The notes beneath the pieces were generated by a model. It searched no databases, was not told where the DNA came from, and saw nothing but the letters and a program-made list of their open reading frames with translations. The position numbers and the translations under genes were made by a program. A stretch of 64,000 bases of DNA from Microbacterium sp. GCS4 (lineage in GTDB: Bacteria; Actinomycetota; Actinomycetes; Actinomycetales; Microbacteriaceae). Below, one piece after another: positions 35,194 through 43,923 of the stretch (position 1 is the first letter of the stretch; each line of letters opens with the position of its first letter). The stretch is from positions 62,001 to 126,000 of the forward strand of contig NZ_LGYE01000006.1 in NCBI RefSeq assembly GCF_001262495.1. Reading direction: 5' to 3'.

Positions 35194-36992
35194 ACCGGCA
35201 CCTCCTGGTCGTGGGCGTCCGCCACCGGCGTCGGCTCCGGCTCGTCGAGCGCCTCGGGCCGCAGCTCGGGCGGGATCACGGGCAGCGGCTGCGTGCGGTC
35301 GCTGGTCATGTCGGGCAGGCACGCGATGAGGGCCCGCGTGTACGGATGCTGCGCGTCCTCGCGGATGCGGTCGGCGGCGAGGGTCTCGACCATCCGTCCG
35401 TCCTTCATCACGATGACGCGGTCGCAGAACGCCGAGACCAGGGCGATGTCGTGCGAGATGAAGACGATCGCCGCCCCCGTCTCCTCCTGCGCCCGGTGCA
35501 GCACGCCCATGACCTGGCGCTGCACCGTCACGTCGAGCGCGGTCGTCGGCTCGTCGGCGATGATGAGGCGCGGACGCCCCGTGAGCGCCATGCCGATCAT
35601 CGCCCGCTGGCGCATGCCGCCCGAGAACTCGTGCGGGTACTGCGAGAGCCGCGAGGCCGGGTTCGGGATGCCGACGGCGCCGAGGGCGTCGGCTGCACGC
35701 GCACGTGCCTCCTTCGACCGCATCCCCATGTGCACCTCCGGCACCTCGGTGAGCTGGCGCCCGATCGTCAGCGCGGGGTTGAGCGAGGTGAGCGGGTCCT
35801 GGAAGATCATGCCCAGCTCGACGCCCAGCCGCGCCCGGTCGGCGGCGGTGGGCGTGCGGGTCATGTCGAGGTCGTCGAAGCGGTGCGACGAGGTCGAGAT
35901 GATCGCGTCATCGCCGAGCAGTCCGGCGAGCGCCATCGCCGTGAGCGACTTGCCCGATCCGGACTCCCCCACGATGCCGACGATCTCGCCGCGGGCGACG
36001 CGCAGATCGACGCCGCGCACGCGCTCGACCGTGCCGCCGTCGGCGGTGCCGAACGCGATGCGCAGGTCGCGGATCTCGGCCACGATCTCGCCCGCGGGCT
36101 CTGCGGTGACGACGGTGCGACCGGTGCGCCGCGCCGAGAGCGTGACGGCACCGGCAGCTCGCGCCGCGACGGCCCTGAATCCCGCGCCCCGGCTCGCGGC
36201 GACCGCCTCGCTCAGCAGCGTGAAGACGAGACCGGCGAGCACGATCGCGATGCCGGGGCCGATCGCGGCGAGCGGGTTGACGTAGATGCGCAGGATGCCC
36301 TCCTGCAGCATGCGACCCCAGTCGTAGGCGGGGGCCTGCACGCCGAGCCCGAGGAACGACAGGCCCGCGAACGACAGCAGCGTCACGCTCGCCGTGGCGG
36401 CGGCGTTGACGAAGAAGGGGTTGGCGATGTTCGGCAGCACGTGCCGCAGCAGGATGCCGACGGGGCCGACGCCGACCACCCGGGCGGCGCGCACGTAGTC
36501 GCGGCCCGACACCGAGGAAGCGAGGTTGTAGACGAGTCGGGCGAAGGAGGGGATGCCGGCGAATCCGATCGCGAGCATCGCGCCCGTGGCCGTCGCTCCC
36601 CAGATCACGGTGAAGAACAGCACCATGAGCAGCCAGGGGAACGCGAGCAGGATGTCGAGCAGTCCGGTGAGCAGGCGGCGCGGGTGGCGCGGCAGGATGC
36701 TGGCGACGAGGCCGAACACGATGCCGCCGGCGAGCGCGATCGCCGTCGCGCCGAGCGTGAGCAGGAGCGTGAGGCGCGTCGCCGAGAGCACCCGGGCGAG
36801 GATGTCGCGGCCCAGCTCGTCGGTGCCGAACGGGTGGGCGGCGCTCGCGCCGAGCAGTCGCGACGAGACGTCGGTCGTGTCGGCCGCCGACCCCCACAGC
36901 AGAGGACCGGCCACGGCGAGGAAGACGAGCAGTGCCGTGCCGACGAGGGCGAACACCCCGGTCGGGGTGAGGAAGCGGGATCGCATGGCCAT
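35190..36992 (-). CDS. Fused ABC permease (DppC-like) and ATPase (DppD-like)
   Basis: 600 aa two-domain protein. Residues about 1-275 are a DppC-type permease with HPFGTDELGRDILARVLS and the EAA-like loop DYVRAARVVGVGPVGILLRHVLPN. Residues about 305-600 are an ATPase with Walker [18 protein letters not shown]-loop MIFQDPLTSLNPA, signature FSGGMRQRAMIGMAL, Walker [15 protein letters not shown] and switch FISHD. The linker (about 275-305) is Ala/Arg-rich. Separate genes are the rule in this family, including the second system at 58.9-62.4 kb of this window. Fused forms are known in actinobacteria. ATG at 36992 (GGAGGG 7 nt upstream) or the next ATG at 36986. Confidence 0.92.
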   Translation of the reverse strand: MAMRSRFLTPTGVFALVGTALLVFLAVAGPLLWGSAADTTDVSSRLLGASAAHPFGTDELGRDILARVLSATRLTLLLTLGATAIALAGGIVFGLVASILPRHPRRLLTGLLDILLAFPWLLMVLFFTVIWGATATGAMLAIGFAGIPSFARLVYNLASSVSGRDYVRAARVVGVGPVGILLRHVLPNIANPFFVNAAATASVTLLSFAGLSFLGLGVQAPAYDWGRMLQEGILRIYVNPLAAIGPGIAIVLAGLVFTLLSEAVAASRGAGFRAVAARAAGAVTLSARRTGRTVVTAEPAGEIVAEIRDLRIAFGTADGGTVERVRGVDLRVARGEIVGIVGESGSGKSLTAMALAGLLGDDAIISTSSHRFDDLDMTRTPTAADRARLGVELGMIFQDPLTSLNPALTIGRQLTEVPEVHMGMRSKEARARAADALGAVGIPNPASRLSQYPHEFSGGMRQRAMIGMALTGRPRLIIADEPTTALDVTVQRQVMGVLHRAQEETGAAIVFISHDIALVSAFCDRVIVMKDGRMVETLAADRIREDAQHPYTRALIACLPDMTSDRTQPLPVIPPELRPEALDEPEPTPVADAHDQEVPV

Positions 36993-36995
36993 GTC

Positions 36996-38039
36996 TCAGC
37001 CCTCCGTGATCGACGATCGGGGATCGATGGTGGCGAGGATCACGTCGACGACGAGGTTCACCCCGAGCACGATGAGGGCGTAGACGATGACCACGCCCTG
37101 CACCATGGGGTAGTCCTTCGCGCCGACCGACGACACCATGATGGTGCCGAGCCCGGGGATCGCGAAGACGGTCTCGATGAGCACGGTCGCCGCGGTGAGT
37201 CCCGCGAGGATCAGGCCGCCGACGGTCAGGGTCGACGTGACGATGTTCGGCAGCGAATGCCGCAGGTACAGCAGCCGCCGGGGAAGCCGCTTGGCGCGAG
37301 CCGTGGTCATGTACGTCGTGTCGAGCACGGCGAGCATCTCGACCTGCACGATGCGCACGAGGTAGGCCATGGGGCCGATGGCGAGCGCGATGACCGGCAG
37401 CACCGCGTCGGCGGGCTTGCCCCAACCCGCGGCGGGGAGCCAGCCCAGCTCGACCGCGAAGAGCGCGATGAGTGCGACCGACACGAGGAAGCTCGGCACG
37501 GCGATGAGGATGCCGAGCACCGCCGAGACGGCGATCGACAGGCCGCGACGGCGACCGGAGCGGGCGAGGACGGCCGCTCCGATGCCCGCGGGGAGCGCTC
37601 CGACGATCGCGATGACGAACGCGAGCACGGCGAGCAGCAGTGTCGTCGGGAACCGCTGCGCGATGACGTCGATCACGGGCCGCTGCAGCCGCACCGAGGT
37701 GCCGAGGTCGCCGGTGACGAGCCCGCCGACGAAGCGGAGGAACTGCTCGCCCATCGGCCGGTCGAGTCCCAGCTGCGCGCGGGTGGCCTCGACGAGCTGC
37801 GGGGTCGCGCTCTGCCCGAGAGCCGCGCGCACCGGGTCGCCGGGCACGAGGTACATGAGGAGGAACGAGGCGACGACCACGACCGCCAGGGAGATGACGA
37901 GTCGGCCGAGGCGTCGCAGCAGGAACGCGGTGCGCGGGGAGAGCCCCCGACGCAGACGGCGCTCCTCCGCCCGCGCCGCCAGGGCGGCCGTGGTCGTGTC
38001 GACCACCTCGGCGGTCGCGGGAGGAGGAGTCGTCGTCAT
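36996..38039 (-). CDS. ABC permease, DppB/OppB type
   Basis: 347 aa. After an unusual ~40-residue Ala/Thr/Arg-rich cytoplasmic N-terminal tail comes the DppB core: LVPGDPVRAALGQSATPQ, ARAKRLPRRLLYLRHSLPN (EAA-type loop) and VFAIPGLGTIMVSSVGAKDYPMVQG. Six helices are expected. It starts 1 nt after the binding-protein stop and is followed by the fused permease-ATPase. Confidence 0.92.
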   Translation of the reverse strand: MTTTPPPATAEVVDTTTAALAARAEERRLRRGLSPRTAFLLRRLGRLVISLAVVVVASFLLMYLVPGDPVRAALGQSATPQLVEATRAQLGLDRPMGEQFLRFVGGLVTGDLGTSVRLQRPVIDVIAQRFPTTLLLAVLAFVIAIVGALPAGIGAAVLARSGRRRGLSIAVSAVLGILIAVPSFLVSVALIALFAVELGWLPAAGWGKPADAVLPVIALAIGPMAYLVRIVQVEMLAVLDTTYMTTARAKRLPRRLLYLRHSLPNIVTSTLTVGGLILAGLTAATVLIETVFAIPGLGTIMVSSVGAKDYPMVQGVVIVYALIVLGVNLVVDVILATIDPRSSITEG

Positions 38040-38040
38040 G

Positions 38041-39630
38041 TCAGCCCAGCATCCTGATCGAGGTCGGCTGGATGAAGTTCGGCTGCTCGAACACCGCGCC
38101 GGACTGGTAGGTCGGCAGGATGTTGTCGATCACCGGGAAGACGTCGAAGCGCTCGATGAGCTGCTTCTCGGCATCCTGGAAGATCGCGCAGCTGTCCTCG
38201 GGGGTCGCGCTCGATCCCTCGGCGACGAGCGCCGAGTACTCGGGGTTGTCGACCCACATGAAGTTCAGACCGCCCTGGTCGGGGGTCGCGCCGTCGAAGA
38301 AGGTCGAGAGCACGATCGGGCCGCCGGGAGCGACCTGCACCCAGCCCGTGTCCCAGTCGAACGTCGAGAACAGCTGCTCCGACCAGGCCGCCGCGTCGTT
38401 CGCGAGCAGCTCGGTCGTCACGCCCAGCTCGTCCCAGGTCTGCTTGACCAGCTCGGCCGCGGCCGCGTGTGTCGAGGTCGGGGCGTTGTAGACGAACTTG
38501 ATCGTGAGCGGCTGGCCGTCCTTCTCGCGCAGGCCGTCGGAGCCCAGCGTCCAGCCGGCCTCGTCGAGCAGTTCGCCCGCCTTGTCGAGGTCGGTGTCGG
38601 GCAGGGTCCACTCCGGCTTGTCGGCGACGCACAGCAGCGGGTTCTTCGTGACGAGAGAGATCGACTCGAGTCCCTCGCCGTCGGCGATCACGGTGCCGAC
38701 CTCGTCGCGGTCGATCGCGGTCGACAGCGCCTCGCGCACGAGCGGGTCGGCGAACGGACGCCCTTCCTTCTCGTTGAAGAGCATCATGCCGACGGGGTTG
38801 CGCACACCCGTGTGGGTGAGGCCCGCGCCGTCGAGGCGCGAGCGGTCGGCGCCCGAGATCGTCGCGGCGTTGAGCTCGCCCGACAGCAGCAGGTTCGCGG
38901 CGGTGCTCTCGTCGGTCACGACCCGCGCCTCGATGGCGTCGGGCAGACCCGCGGTCTCGCTCGTGACGTCGTCGGGACCCCACGTGTAGTCGTCGCGCTT
39001 GGCGAAGGTGTACGTGTCGCCGGGCTTGATCTCGCTGAGCGCGTAGAGCCCTGTGCCGTCGGTCGTGTCCGACAGCGAGGTCGTGTCGGCGAGACCGGCG
39101 TCGCACACGAGCATGATCGTGCCCACGTTGACGGCGAGGAACGGGTTGTTCGCGGTGCTCGTGACGGTGACCGTGTTGCCGTCGGCCGTGGCCGAGATGC
39201 TCTCGTCGATGACCGAGCCGTACGAGAACGTGGCGTTCGCGGCATCCGCGTTGTAGTTGAGGTTGTCGGCGACGGTCTGGCCGGTGAACTCCGAGCCGTC
39301 GGAACAGGTGATGCCGTCCTTGAGGGTGAACACGACCTCGGTGCCGGTCTCGTCCCAGCTCTCGGCGAGCCAGGGCACGAGCTCGCCCTCGTCGGTCACG
39401 GCGATGAGCGACTCGTAGGCGATGCTCACGACCGCGAAGGTGTCGGGCGAGACGGCCTTGAGCGGGTTCAGGTCGCCCGGGTCGTCGCCCACGGCGGTGA
39501 CGAACGTGCCGCCCGAGACGAAGTCGCCCTCGTCGGGACCGGCCTGATCGGAGGACCCCGCGCAGGACGTCAGCGTCAGGGCGAGGACGGAGAGAGCGGC
39601 GGCCACGGGTAGTGCGGTACTGCGTTTCAT
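38041..39630 (-). CDS. ABC substrate-binding lipoprotein (peptide/nickel family)
   Basis: 529 aa SBP family 5. Signal peptide with lipobox LTSC and lipidated Cys at residue 23, then SGGTFVTAVGDDPGDLNPL. Family body blocks: WDETGTEVVFTLKDGITCSDGSEFTGQTVADNL, and VREALSTAIDRDEV. Binds an oligopeptide or other amide-containing ligand outside the cell; the ligand is unknown. Same operon as DUF917 and HyuA upstream (61-nt gap) and permeases downstream, which points to a cyclic amide or modified peptide. Confidence 0.93.
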   Translation of the reverse strand: MKRSTALPVAAALSVLALTLTSCAGSSDQAGPDEGDFVSGGTFVTAVGDDPGDLNPLKAVSPDTFAVVSIAYESLIAVTDEGELVPWLAESWDETGTEVVFTLKDGITCSDGSEFTGQTVADNLNYNADAANATFSYGSVIDESISATADGNTVTVTSTANNPFLAVNVGTIMLVCDAGLADTTSLSDTTDGTGLYALSEIKPGDTYTFAKRDDYTWGPDDVTSETAGLPDAIEARVVTDESTAANLLLSGELNAATISGADRSRLDGAGLTHTGVRNPVGMMLFNEKEGRPFADPLVREALSTAIDRDEVGTVIADGEGLESISLVTKNPLLCVADKPEWTLPDTDLDKAGELLDEAGWTLGSDGLREKDGQPLTIKFVYNAPTSTHAAAAELVKQTWDELGVTTELLANDAAAWSEQLFSTFDWDTGWVQVAPGGPIVLSTFFDGATPDQGGLNFMWVDNPEYSALVAEGSSATPEDSCAIFQDAEKQLIERFDVFPVIDNILPTYQSGAVFEQPNFIQPTSIRMLG

Positions 39631-39691
39631 AGCGTTCTCCTGATTCGGGTGGGGTGGAGCGTCAGTGCAGGGAGGGACGACCGGAGGTCCG

Positions 39692-41266
39692 TCAGCGGAC
39701 GGGCACCTCGGCCGAGAGCCGGGCGAGCGGGCCCGCCGCCTTGACCGTCACGTTCACGGTCGGCTGCGCGGTGTAGGGGACGTGCGTCTCGAGGACCTCG
39801 ACGACCGAGACCTGCAACGGGTCGGCGCCGGCCTGGATGGCCTTCGCGACGGCCGCCTCGGAGGCCTGCTCGATCGCGGACTCCCGGTCGCCCATGGCCG
39901 CCATCTGGTCGGCCCGGCCGCCGGCGAGCGAGATCGCGGCGCCGACGGCGTTCGCGACGCCGCCGTGGTCGGGACGCAGGATGCTGCCGGCGCTGGCGAG
40001 ACTGTCGGGGACGAGGAAGCCTCCGCCGCCGACCACGACCAGCGGGATGTCCATGCGGCCGAGCGACAGCCGCTCCACGGCCTCGTCGAGGCGGTCGGCG
40101 ACGAGCGCGAGCGCGCGGTCCAGGGCCGACGACACGGTCGACGAGAGGGCGGGCAGTCGGCGGCCGGCGACCGGACTGCCGGCCAGGGCGGCGGCATCCG
40201 TCAGCGTCGGGGTGGATCCTCCGAACAGGAGTCCCTCGCGGTCGATGCGGTAGCCCACCGAGTCGGGGCCCACGCGGCCCGACGCGACGTCGACGATGGT
40301 GCCGCCGCCGATCCCCACGCTGAGCACGTCGGGCATGCGGAAGTTCGTGCGCACCCCGCCGATCTCGCGGGGCAGCGTCGACTCCCGCGGGAAGCCGCCG
40401 ACGACCACGCCGAGGTCGGAGGTCGTGCCGCCCACGTCGATGACGATCGCGTCGTCGTGCCCCGACAGGTACGCGGCGCCGCGGATGGAGTTCGCGGGAC
40501 CCGAGCCGATCGTCAGCACCGGGTACTGCGCCGCGTAGTCGAGCGACATCAGCGTGCCGTCGTTCTGCGCGAAGAAGGTCGTGGCGTCGAGCCCCTCCTC
40601 GGCGACGACCGTCACGAGGGCTTCGGTGACCGAGCGCGCCACGCTGTACAGCGCCGCATTGAGCAGGGTCGCGTTCTCGCGCTCGAGCAGACCCGTCGGG
40701 CCGATGTCCTGGCTGAGGAACACGCGGGTGTCCTGCCCGAGGTGGGCGCGCAGCATCTCGGCGACCTCGAGCTCCTGCTCCGGCGATGAGGGGCTGAAGA
40801 TCCCGGCGACGGCGATCGCGTCGAATCCGTCGAGGCCGTCGACGAAGCGCAGGATGCCGTCGCGGTCGAGCGGCGAGATGGGCGTGCCGTCGACCATGTG
40901 GCCGCCCCCGAGCATGGCCGAGCCCGCGAGCACCATCTGCACGAGGTCGGTCGGCCACCCGGTGAGCGGCGGGTACTCGGTCGCCGCCGGCGCTCCGAGG
41001 CGGATCATCGCGACGCGGTCGAGCTGCCGGCGCTGCACGATCGCGTTGGTCGCGTGCGTGGTGCCGAGCATGACGCGCGAGACGCGCGAGCGGTCGTCGC
41101 CGATCGCGGCGAGCACGTCGCGGATGCCGGCGCGGATGCCGCCCGTGATGTCGTCGGTGGTGGCCCGCTTGGTCCACGCGAGCACCCGACCGTCGCCGTC
41201 GAGCACCACGGCGTCGGTGTTGGTTCCGCCGACGTCGACGCCGATGGACAGGTCGCGCGCGGTCAT
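39692..41266 (-). CDS. Hydantoinase/oxoprolinase family protein (HyuA-like, short form)
   Basis: 524 aa. ASKHA-fold motifs: IGVDVGGTNTDAVVLD at the N terminus, MLGTTHATNAIVQRR, and IVIDVGGTTSDLGVVVGG in the middle, then VVVGGGGFLVPD. Members are ATP-dependent and open hydantoin or oxoproline-like rings. The usual HyuA is near 700 aa and works with HyuB; this shorter form is paired with a DUF917 protein and there is no HyuB in the window. Its ATG overlaps the DUF917 stop (ATGA), and AAGGAG stands 7 nt upstream. Substrate inferred to be the cyclic amide brought in by the ABC system. Confidence 0.88.
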   Translation of the reverse strand: MTARDLSIGVDVGGTNTDAVVLDGDGRVLAWTKRATTDDITGGIRAGIRDVLAAIGDDRSRVSRVMLGTTHATNAIVQRRQLDRVAMIRLGAPAATEYPPLTGWPTDLVQMVLAGSAMLGGGHMVDGTPISPLDRDGILRFVDGLDGFDAIAVAGIFSPSSPEQELEVAEMLRAHLGQDTRVFLSQDIGPTGLLERENATLLNAALYSVARSVTEALVTVVAEEGLDATTFFAQNDGTLMSLDYAAQYPVLTIGSGPANSIRGAAYLSGHDDAIVIDVGGTTSDLGVVVGGFPRESTLPREIGGVRTNFRMPDVLSVGIGGGTIVDVASGRVGPDSVGYRIDREGLLFGGSTPTLTDAAALAGSPVAGRRLPALSSTVSSALDRALALVADRLDEAVERLSLGRMDIPLVVVGGGGFLVPDSLASAGSILRPDHGGVANAVGAAISLAGGRADQMAAMGDRESAIEQASEAAVAKAIQAGADPLQVSVVEVLETHVPYTAQPTVNVTVKAAGPLARLSAEVPVR

Positions 41267-42369
41267 CGGGTCGCTCCTTCGAAGGGGACGTACGGGAGGT
41301 CGTAGCCGAACGCCGCTGGTCCGGCGAGCTCGAGCCCGCGCGGGGTGCGCCAGATCGGGTCGCATGCCCAGGCGAGCACCGAGACCCGCTGGCCGAAGCG
41401 CAGCATCTCGGTGGTGATCGCGTGCCCGGTCTCGGCGTCGATGATCGTGATGAGGTCGGGGACGCTCACCAGCACCTCTCCGTCTTCGAGCACGAGCAGG
41501 TTCTCGTTCTGCAGTTCGATGCGCTGCAGCCGCCCGCGGTCGGCGCCGGTTCCCGTGACCGTGACCGAGCCGCGCACGAACCCGCCGACCGTGCGGCGGT
41601 CGAGGTCGGTGATCTTGCCGGTCATCAGCACGCGTGCGTCGAGCTCGGCGGCGATCGCGGTCACCGGGTCGGAGGCCGACAGGAGGGCGTGGCCGACGCG
41701 GATCGCCGCGGTCACGGTGCCCTCGATGACCGCGCCCTTCACGGTGTCGGCGGTGAGGGGGTAGTGCGCGGCGATGCAGATCGAGCCGCTCGCGACCGTG
41801 AGCGCACGGGCATGGCGCTCGAGCCAGTGCAGGTCGATCGTCTTCATGACCGAGATGTTGCCGACGACGTCGCTCTGCACGGCCCACTCGCACGGCACTC
41901 CCGCGACGTTCATCGCGACCATCGCGGCGTCGGGGAACGCGCGGCCCATCCCGTCGGCGTCGAGCACCTTCAGGCCGAGTCGGGCCGCCCAGCCGATGGG
42001 GTGGATGCCGTTGCTGCCGCCGATCTCGGCGGCCATCAGGGTCGTGACGGGGCGTCCGAGCAGCCGCTCCGCCTCCGCCAGCAGAGCGTGGATCTGGCCC
42101 GATGCCGACAGCATCTCGATGCCGACCGTGGGGGCGCCGATGCCCGACATGAGGATCACGACGTCGTCAGGGCCGAGGTCGTCGACCTGCACGAGCCGCA
42201 CGGCGCCGTGCGTGCGCAGCGCGTTCTCGACGGTGATCTGCGCGGTGTAGACGGCGCCGCCGCCGCCGGTGCCGAGGATCGCGGTTCCCACGCCGAGGGC
42301 GGCGATGTCGTCTGCCGTGATCTCGGTGATCGGCGCCGCGACGAGGTCGGCGGGAGGAGTCTGAGCCAT
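41263..42369 (-). CDS. DUF917 family protein
   Basis: 368 aa. Family blocks: AILGTGGGGAVYTAQITVENAL near residue 30, LMSGIGAPTVGIE, MAAEIGGSNGIHPI, DADGMGRAFPDAAMVA and a late TEMLRFGQRVSVLAWACDPIWRTP. DUF917 proteins occur next to HyuA-type genes and their reaction is not established. First gene of the operon. The ATG at 42369 has no good ribosome site, and a promoter (TTGCCC, 17 nt, TACCGT at 42376-42404) would start transcription at or next to the ATG, so a leaderless message is likely. Confidence 0.85.
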   Translation of the reverse strand: MAQTPPADLVAAPITEITADDIAALGVGTAILGTGGGGAVYTAQITVENALRTHGAVRLVQVDDLGPDDVVILMSGIGAPTVGIEMLSASGQIHALLAEAERLLGRPVTTLMAAEIGGSNGIHPIGWAARLGLKVLDADGMGRAFPDAAMVAMNVAGVPCEWAVQSDVVGNISVMKTIDLHWLERHARALTVASGSICIAAHYPLTADTVKGAVIEGTVTAAIRVGHALLSASDPVTAIAAELDARVLMTGKITDLDRRTVGGFVRGSVTVTGTGADRGRLQRIELQNENLLVLEDGEVLVSVPDLITIIDAETGHAITTEMLRFGQRVSVLAWACDPIWRTPRGLELAGPAAFGYDLPYVPFEGATR

Positions 42370-42375
42370 GTGTTC

Positions 42376-42452
42376 ACGGTACGGAGGCATCCGGCGGTGG
42401 GCAATGTTCCCTGCATCCAGTGTTTCCGTGCATACTGTGCGCATGGCACAGT
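42376..42452. promoter_or_regulatory. Divergent promoters with shared operator between DUF917 and PucR2
   Basis: Minus strand: TTGCCC (42399-42404), 17 nt, TACCGT (42376-42381). Upstream of it the palindrome ACTGTGC-N5-GCACAGT (42434-42452) overlaps the PucR2 start codon. GGCAATGTTC (42400-42409) and CAGTG (42418-42422) lie between. On the plus strand CATACT (42431-42436) is a candidate -10 for PucR2, again starting at the ATG. The whole arrangement recurs with identical spacing at 50007-50083. Confidence 0.65.
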
Positions 42453-43921
42453 ACACCCTCGTCGACCTGCGCGACGACGCCGACCGGCTCGGCCTGCGAC
42501 TCCACGCCGGCCCCGCCGACGATCGGCGCGTGGTGCGGGTCGACCTCGCCGCGATCGACCGTCTCGACGGGCTGTCCGAGGGCACGCTCGCGATCCTCAC
42601 CGAGGAGGAGCAGCCGCCGCCGTTCCGCATCGACGTGGCCCTGCGGCAGGCGAGCGCGCGCGGCCTCGCCGGGCTCGTGTTCACCGCGCCGCTGACGCTC
42701 GCCGAGACGGCGCGGGTGCTCGCGGAACGCGGCGGTGTGCCGGTGTTCTCCGCCACCGGGGTGCCGGCGGCCGAGCTCGCGAAGACGATCGACCGCGCCA
42801 TCTCCGGCGGGGCGTCCGAGGCGATGATGCGGGGCGCCCGGGCGATCGAGCTGGCCTCGGCATCCGCCGCGTCACCCGAGGGCTCGACCGAGAGCATCCT
42901 GTCGGCCGCGGGCGGCGCGCTCGGGGTCGAGCTGTCGATCGTCGCCGACCCCGCGGCATCCTGGACCGACTCCGACGCGGTGTTCATCGGCGAGGTGCCG
43001 ATCGGACGCCTCGTCGCCGGGTCGTCGGACGGCGCGACGGCCGTGGCCCTTCCGGTGATCGCGTCACTGCTCTCGCGCGTCGCCCAGCGGCAGAGCCGCG
43101 ACCGCTACGCCCCGACCCAGTCGCGCGCCGACCTGCTCGTCGAGCTCGTGCTGGCCGACCCCTCGCGCGCCGAGGGCTTCGTGGCGCAGGCGGCACGTCT
43201 CGGGCTGCCGCTCGCCCGCTCGCACGTCGTGGCGTGGCTCAGCCCTACTCATCGCGGCGACCCCGACGCGCGGGCGCCCCGCAGCGTGCAGCCGGCGCTC
43301 GAGCTCTTCGCGCTGCAGCTCGTCGAGTCACGCGACGAGATGTGGCACGTGGCCTTTCTGCAGGACGACCTCGTGCTCGTGTGCACCGAGGAGCACGGTG
43401 CGGGCGACCACCAGCGACGGGTGCGCGAGATCGCGACGCGGATCCAGCAGCGGGCGCAGGAGCTCGCGGGCGCCGACTGGGCCTACACCCTGGGCCTGGG
43501 CACCCCGCAGCTCGGCGCGCTGGGACTGCGGCAGTCCGCCGCCGAGGCCCGGATCGCGGCCGAGTCGGCGATCGCCGCCGGACGCCTCGGCGGCGTGGAG
43601 CTCACCGACGTCACGGGTCTGCGCCGCGTGCTGCTCGACGTGTACGCCTCGCCCATCAGTCGCGAGCTGCTCCACGACATCCTGCGTCCGCTCGACGAGC
43701 TCGACGCGGATCGGGCACGACAGTCGGTGCGCACCCTGCTCGTGTACCTCGCGCACGGGGGCTCGCTCGTGCACGCGGGGCGCGAGCTCATGCTGCATCC
43801 GAACGGGGTGGGATATCGGATGCGGCGCATCCGCGAACTGCTCGGCATCGACCTCGACGACCCCGACGCCCGCTTCGCGGTCGAGCTCGCCTGCCGGGTG
43901 CGCCTGCTCGGATCGGGGTGA
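42443..43921 (+). CDS. PucR-family transcriptional regulator (PucR2)
   Basis: 492 aa. An N-terminal PucR domain (about 1-125, with PPPFRIDVALRQASARGLAGLVF) is followed by a middle GGDEF-like CdaR domain and the C-terminal helix-turn-helix LMLHPNGVGYRMRRIRELLG. No GAF domain, unlike the two other regulators of this type here. ATG at 42443 lies inside the palindrome 42434-42452, so binding there would block its own expression. Divergent from the DUF917/HyuA operon and convergent with the CaiB2 operon (2-nt gap). A second copy of its operator stands before the PaiB operon, so it likely controls both. Confidence 0.87.
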   Translation: MAQYTLVDLRDDADRLGLRLHAGPADDRRVVRVDLAAIDRLDGLSEGTLAILTEEEQPPPFRIDVALRQASARGLAGLVFTAPLTLAETARVLAERGGVPVFSATGVPAAELAKTIDRAISGGASEAMMRGARAIELASASAASPEGSTESILSAAGGALGVELSIVADPAASWTDSDAVFIGEVPIGRLVAGSSDGATAVALPVIASLLSRVAQRQSRDRYAPTQSRADLLVELVLADPSRAEGFVAQAARLGLPLARSHVVAWLSPTHRGDPDARAPRSVQPALELFALQLVESRDEMWHVAFLQDDLVLVCTEEHGAGDHQRRVREIATRIQQRAQELAGADWAYTLGLGTPQLGALGLRQSAAEARIAAESAIAAGRLGGVELTDVTGLRRVLLDVYASPISRELLHDILRPLDELDADRARQSVRTLLVYLAHGGSLVHAGRELMLHPNGVGYRMRRIRELLGIDLDDPDARFAVELACRVRLLGSG

Positions 43922-43923
43922 GG

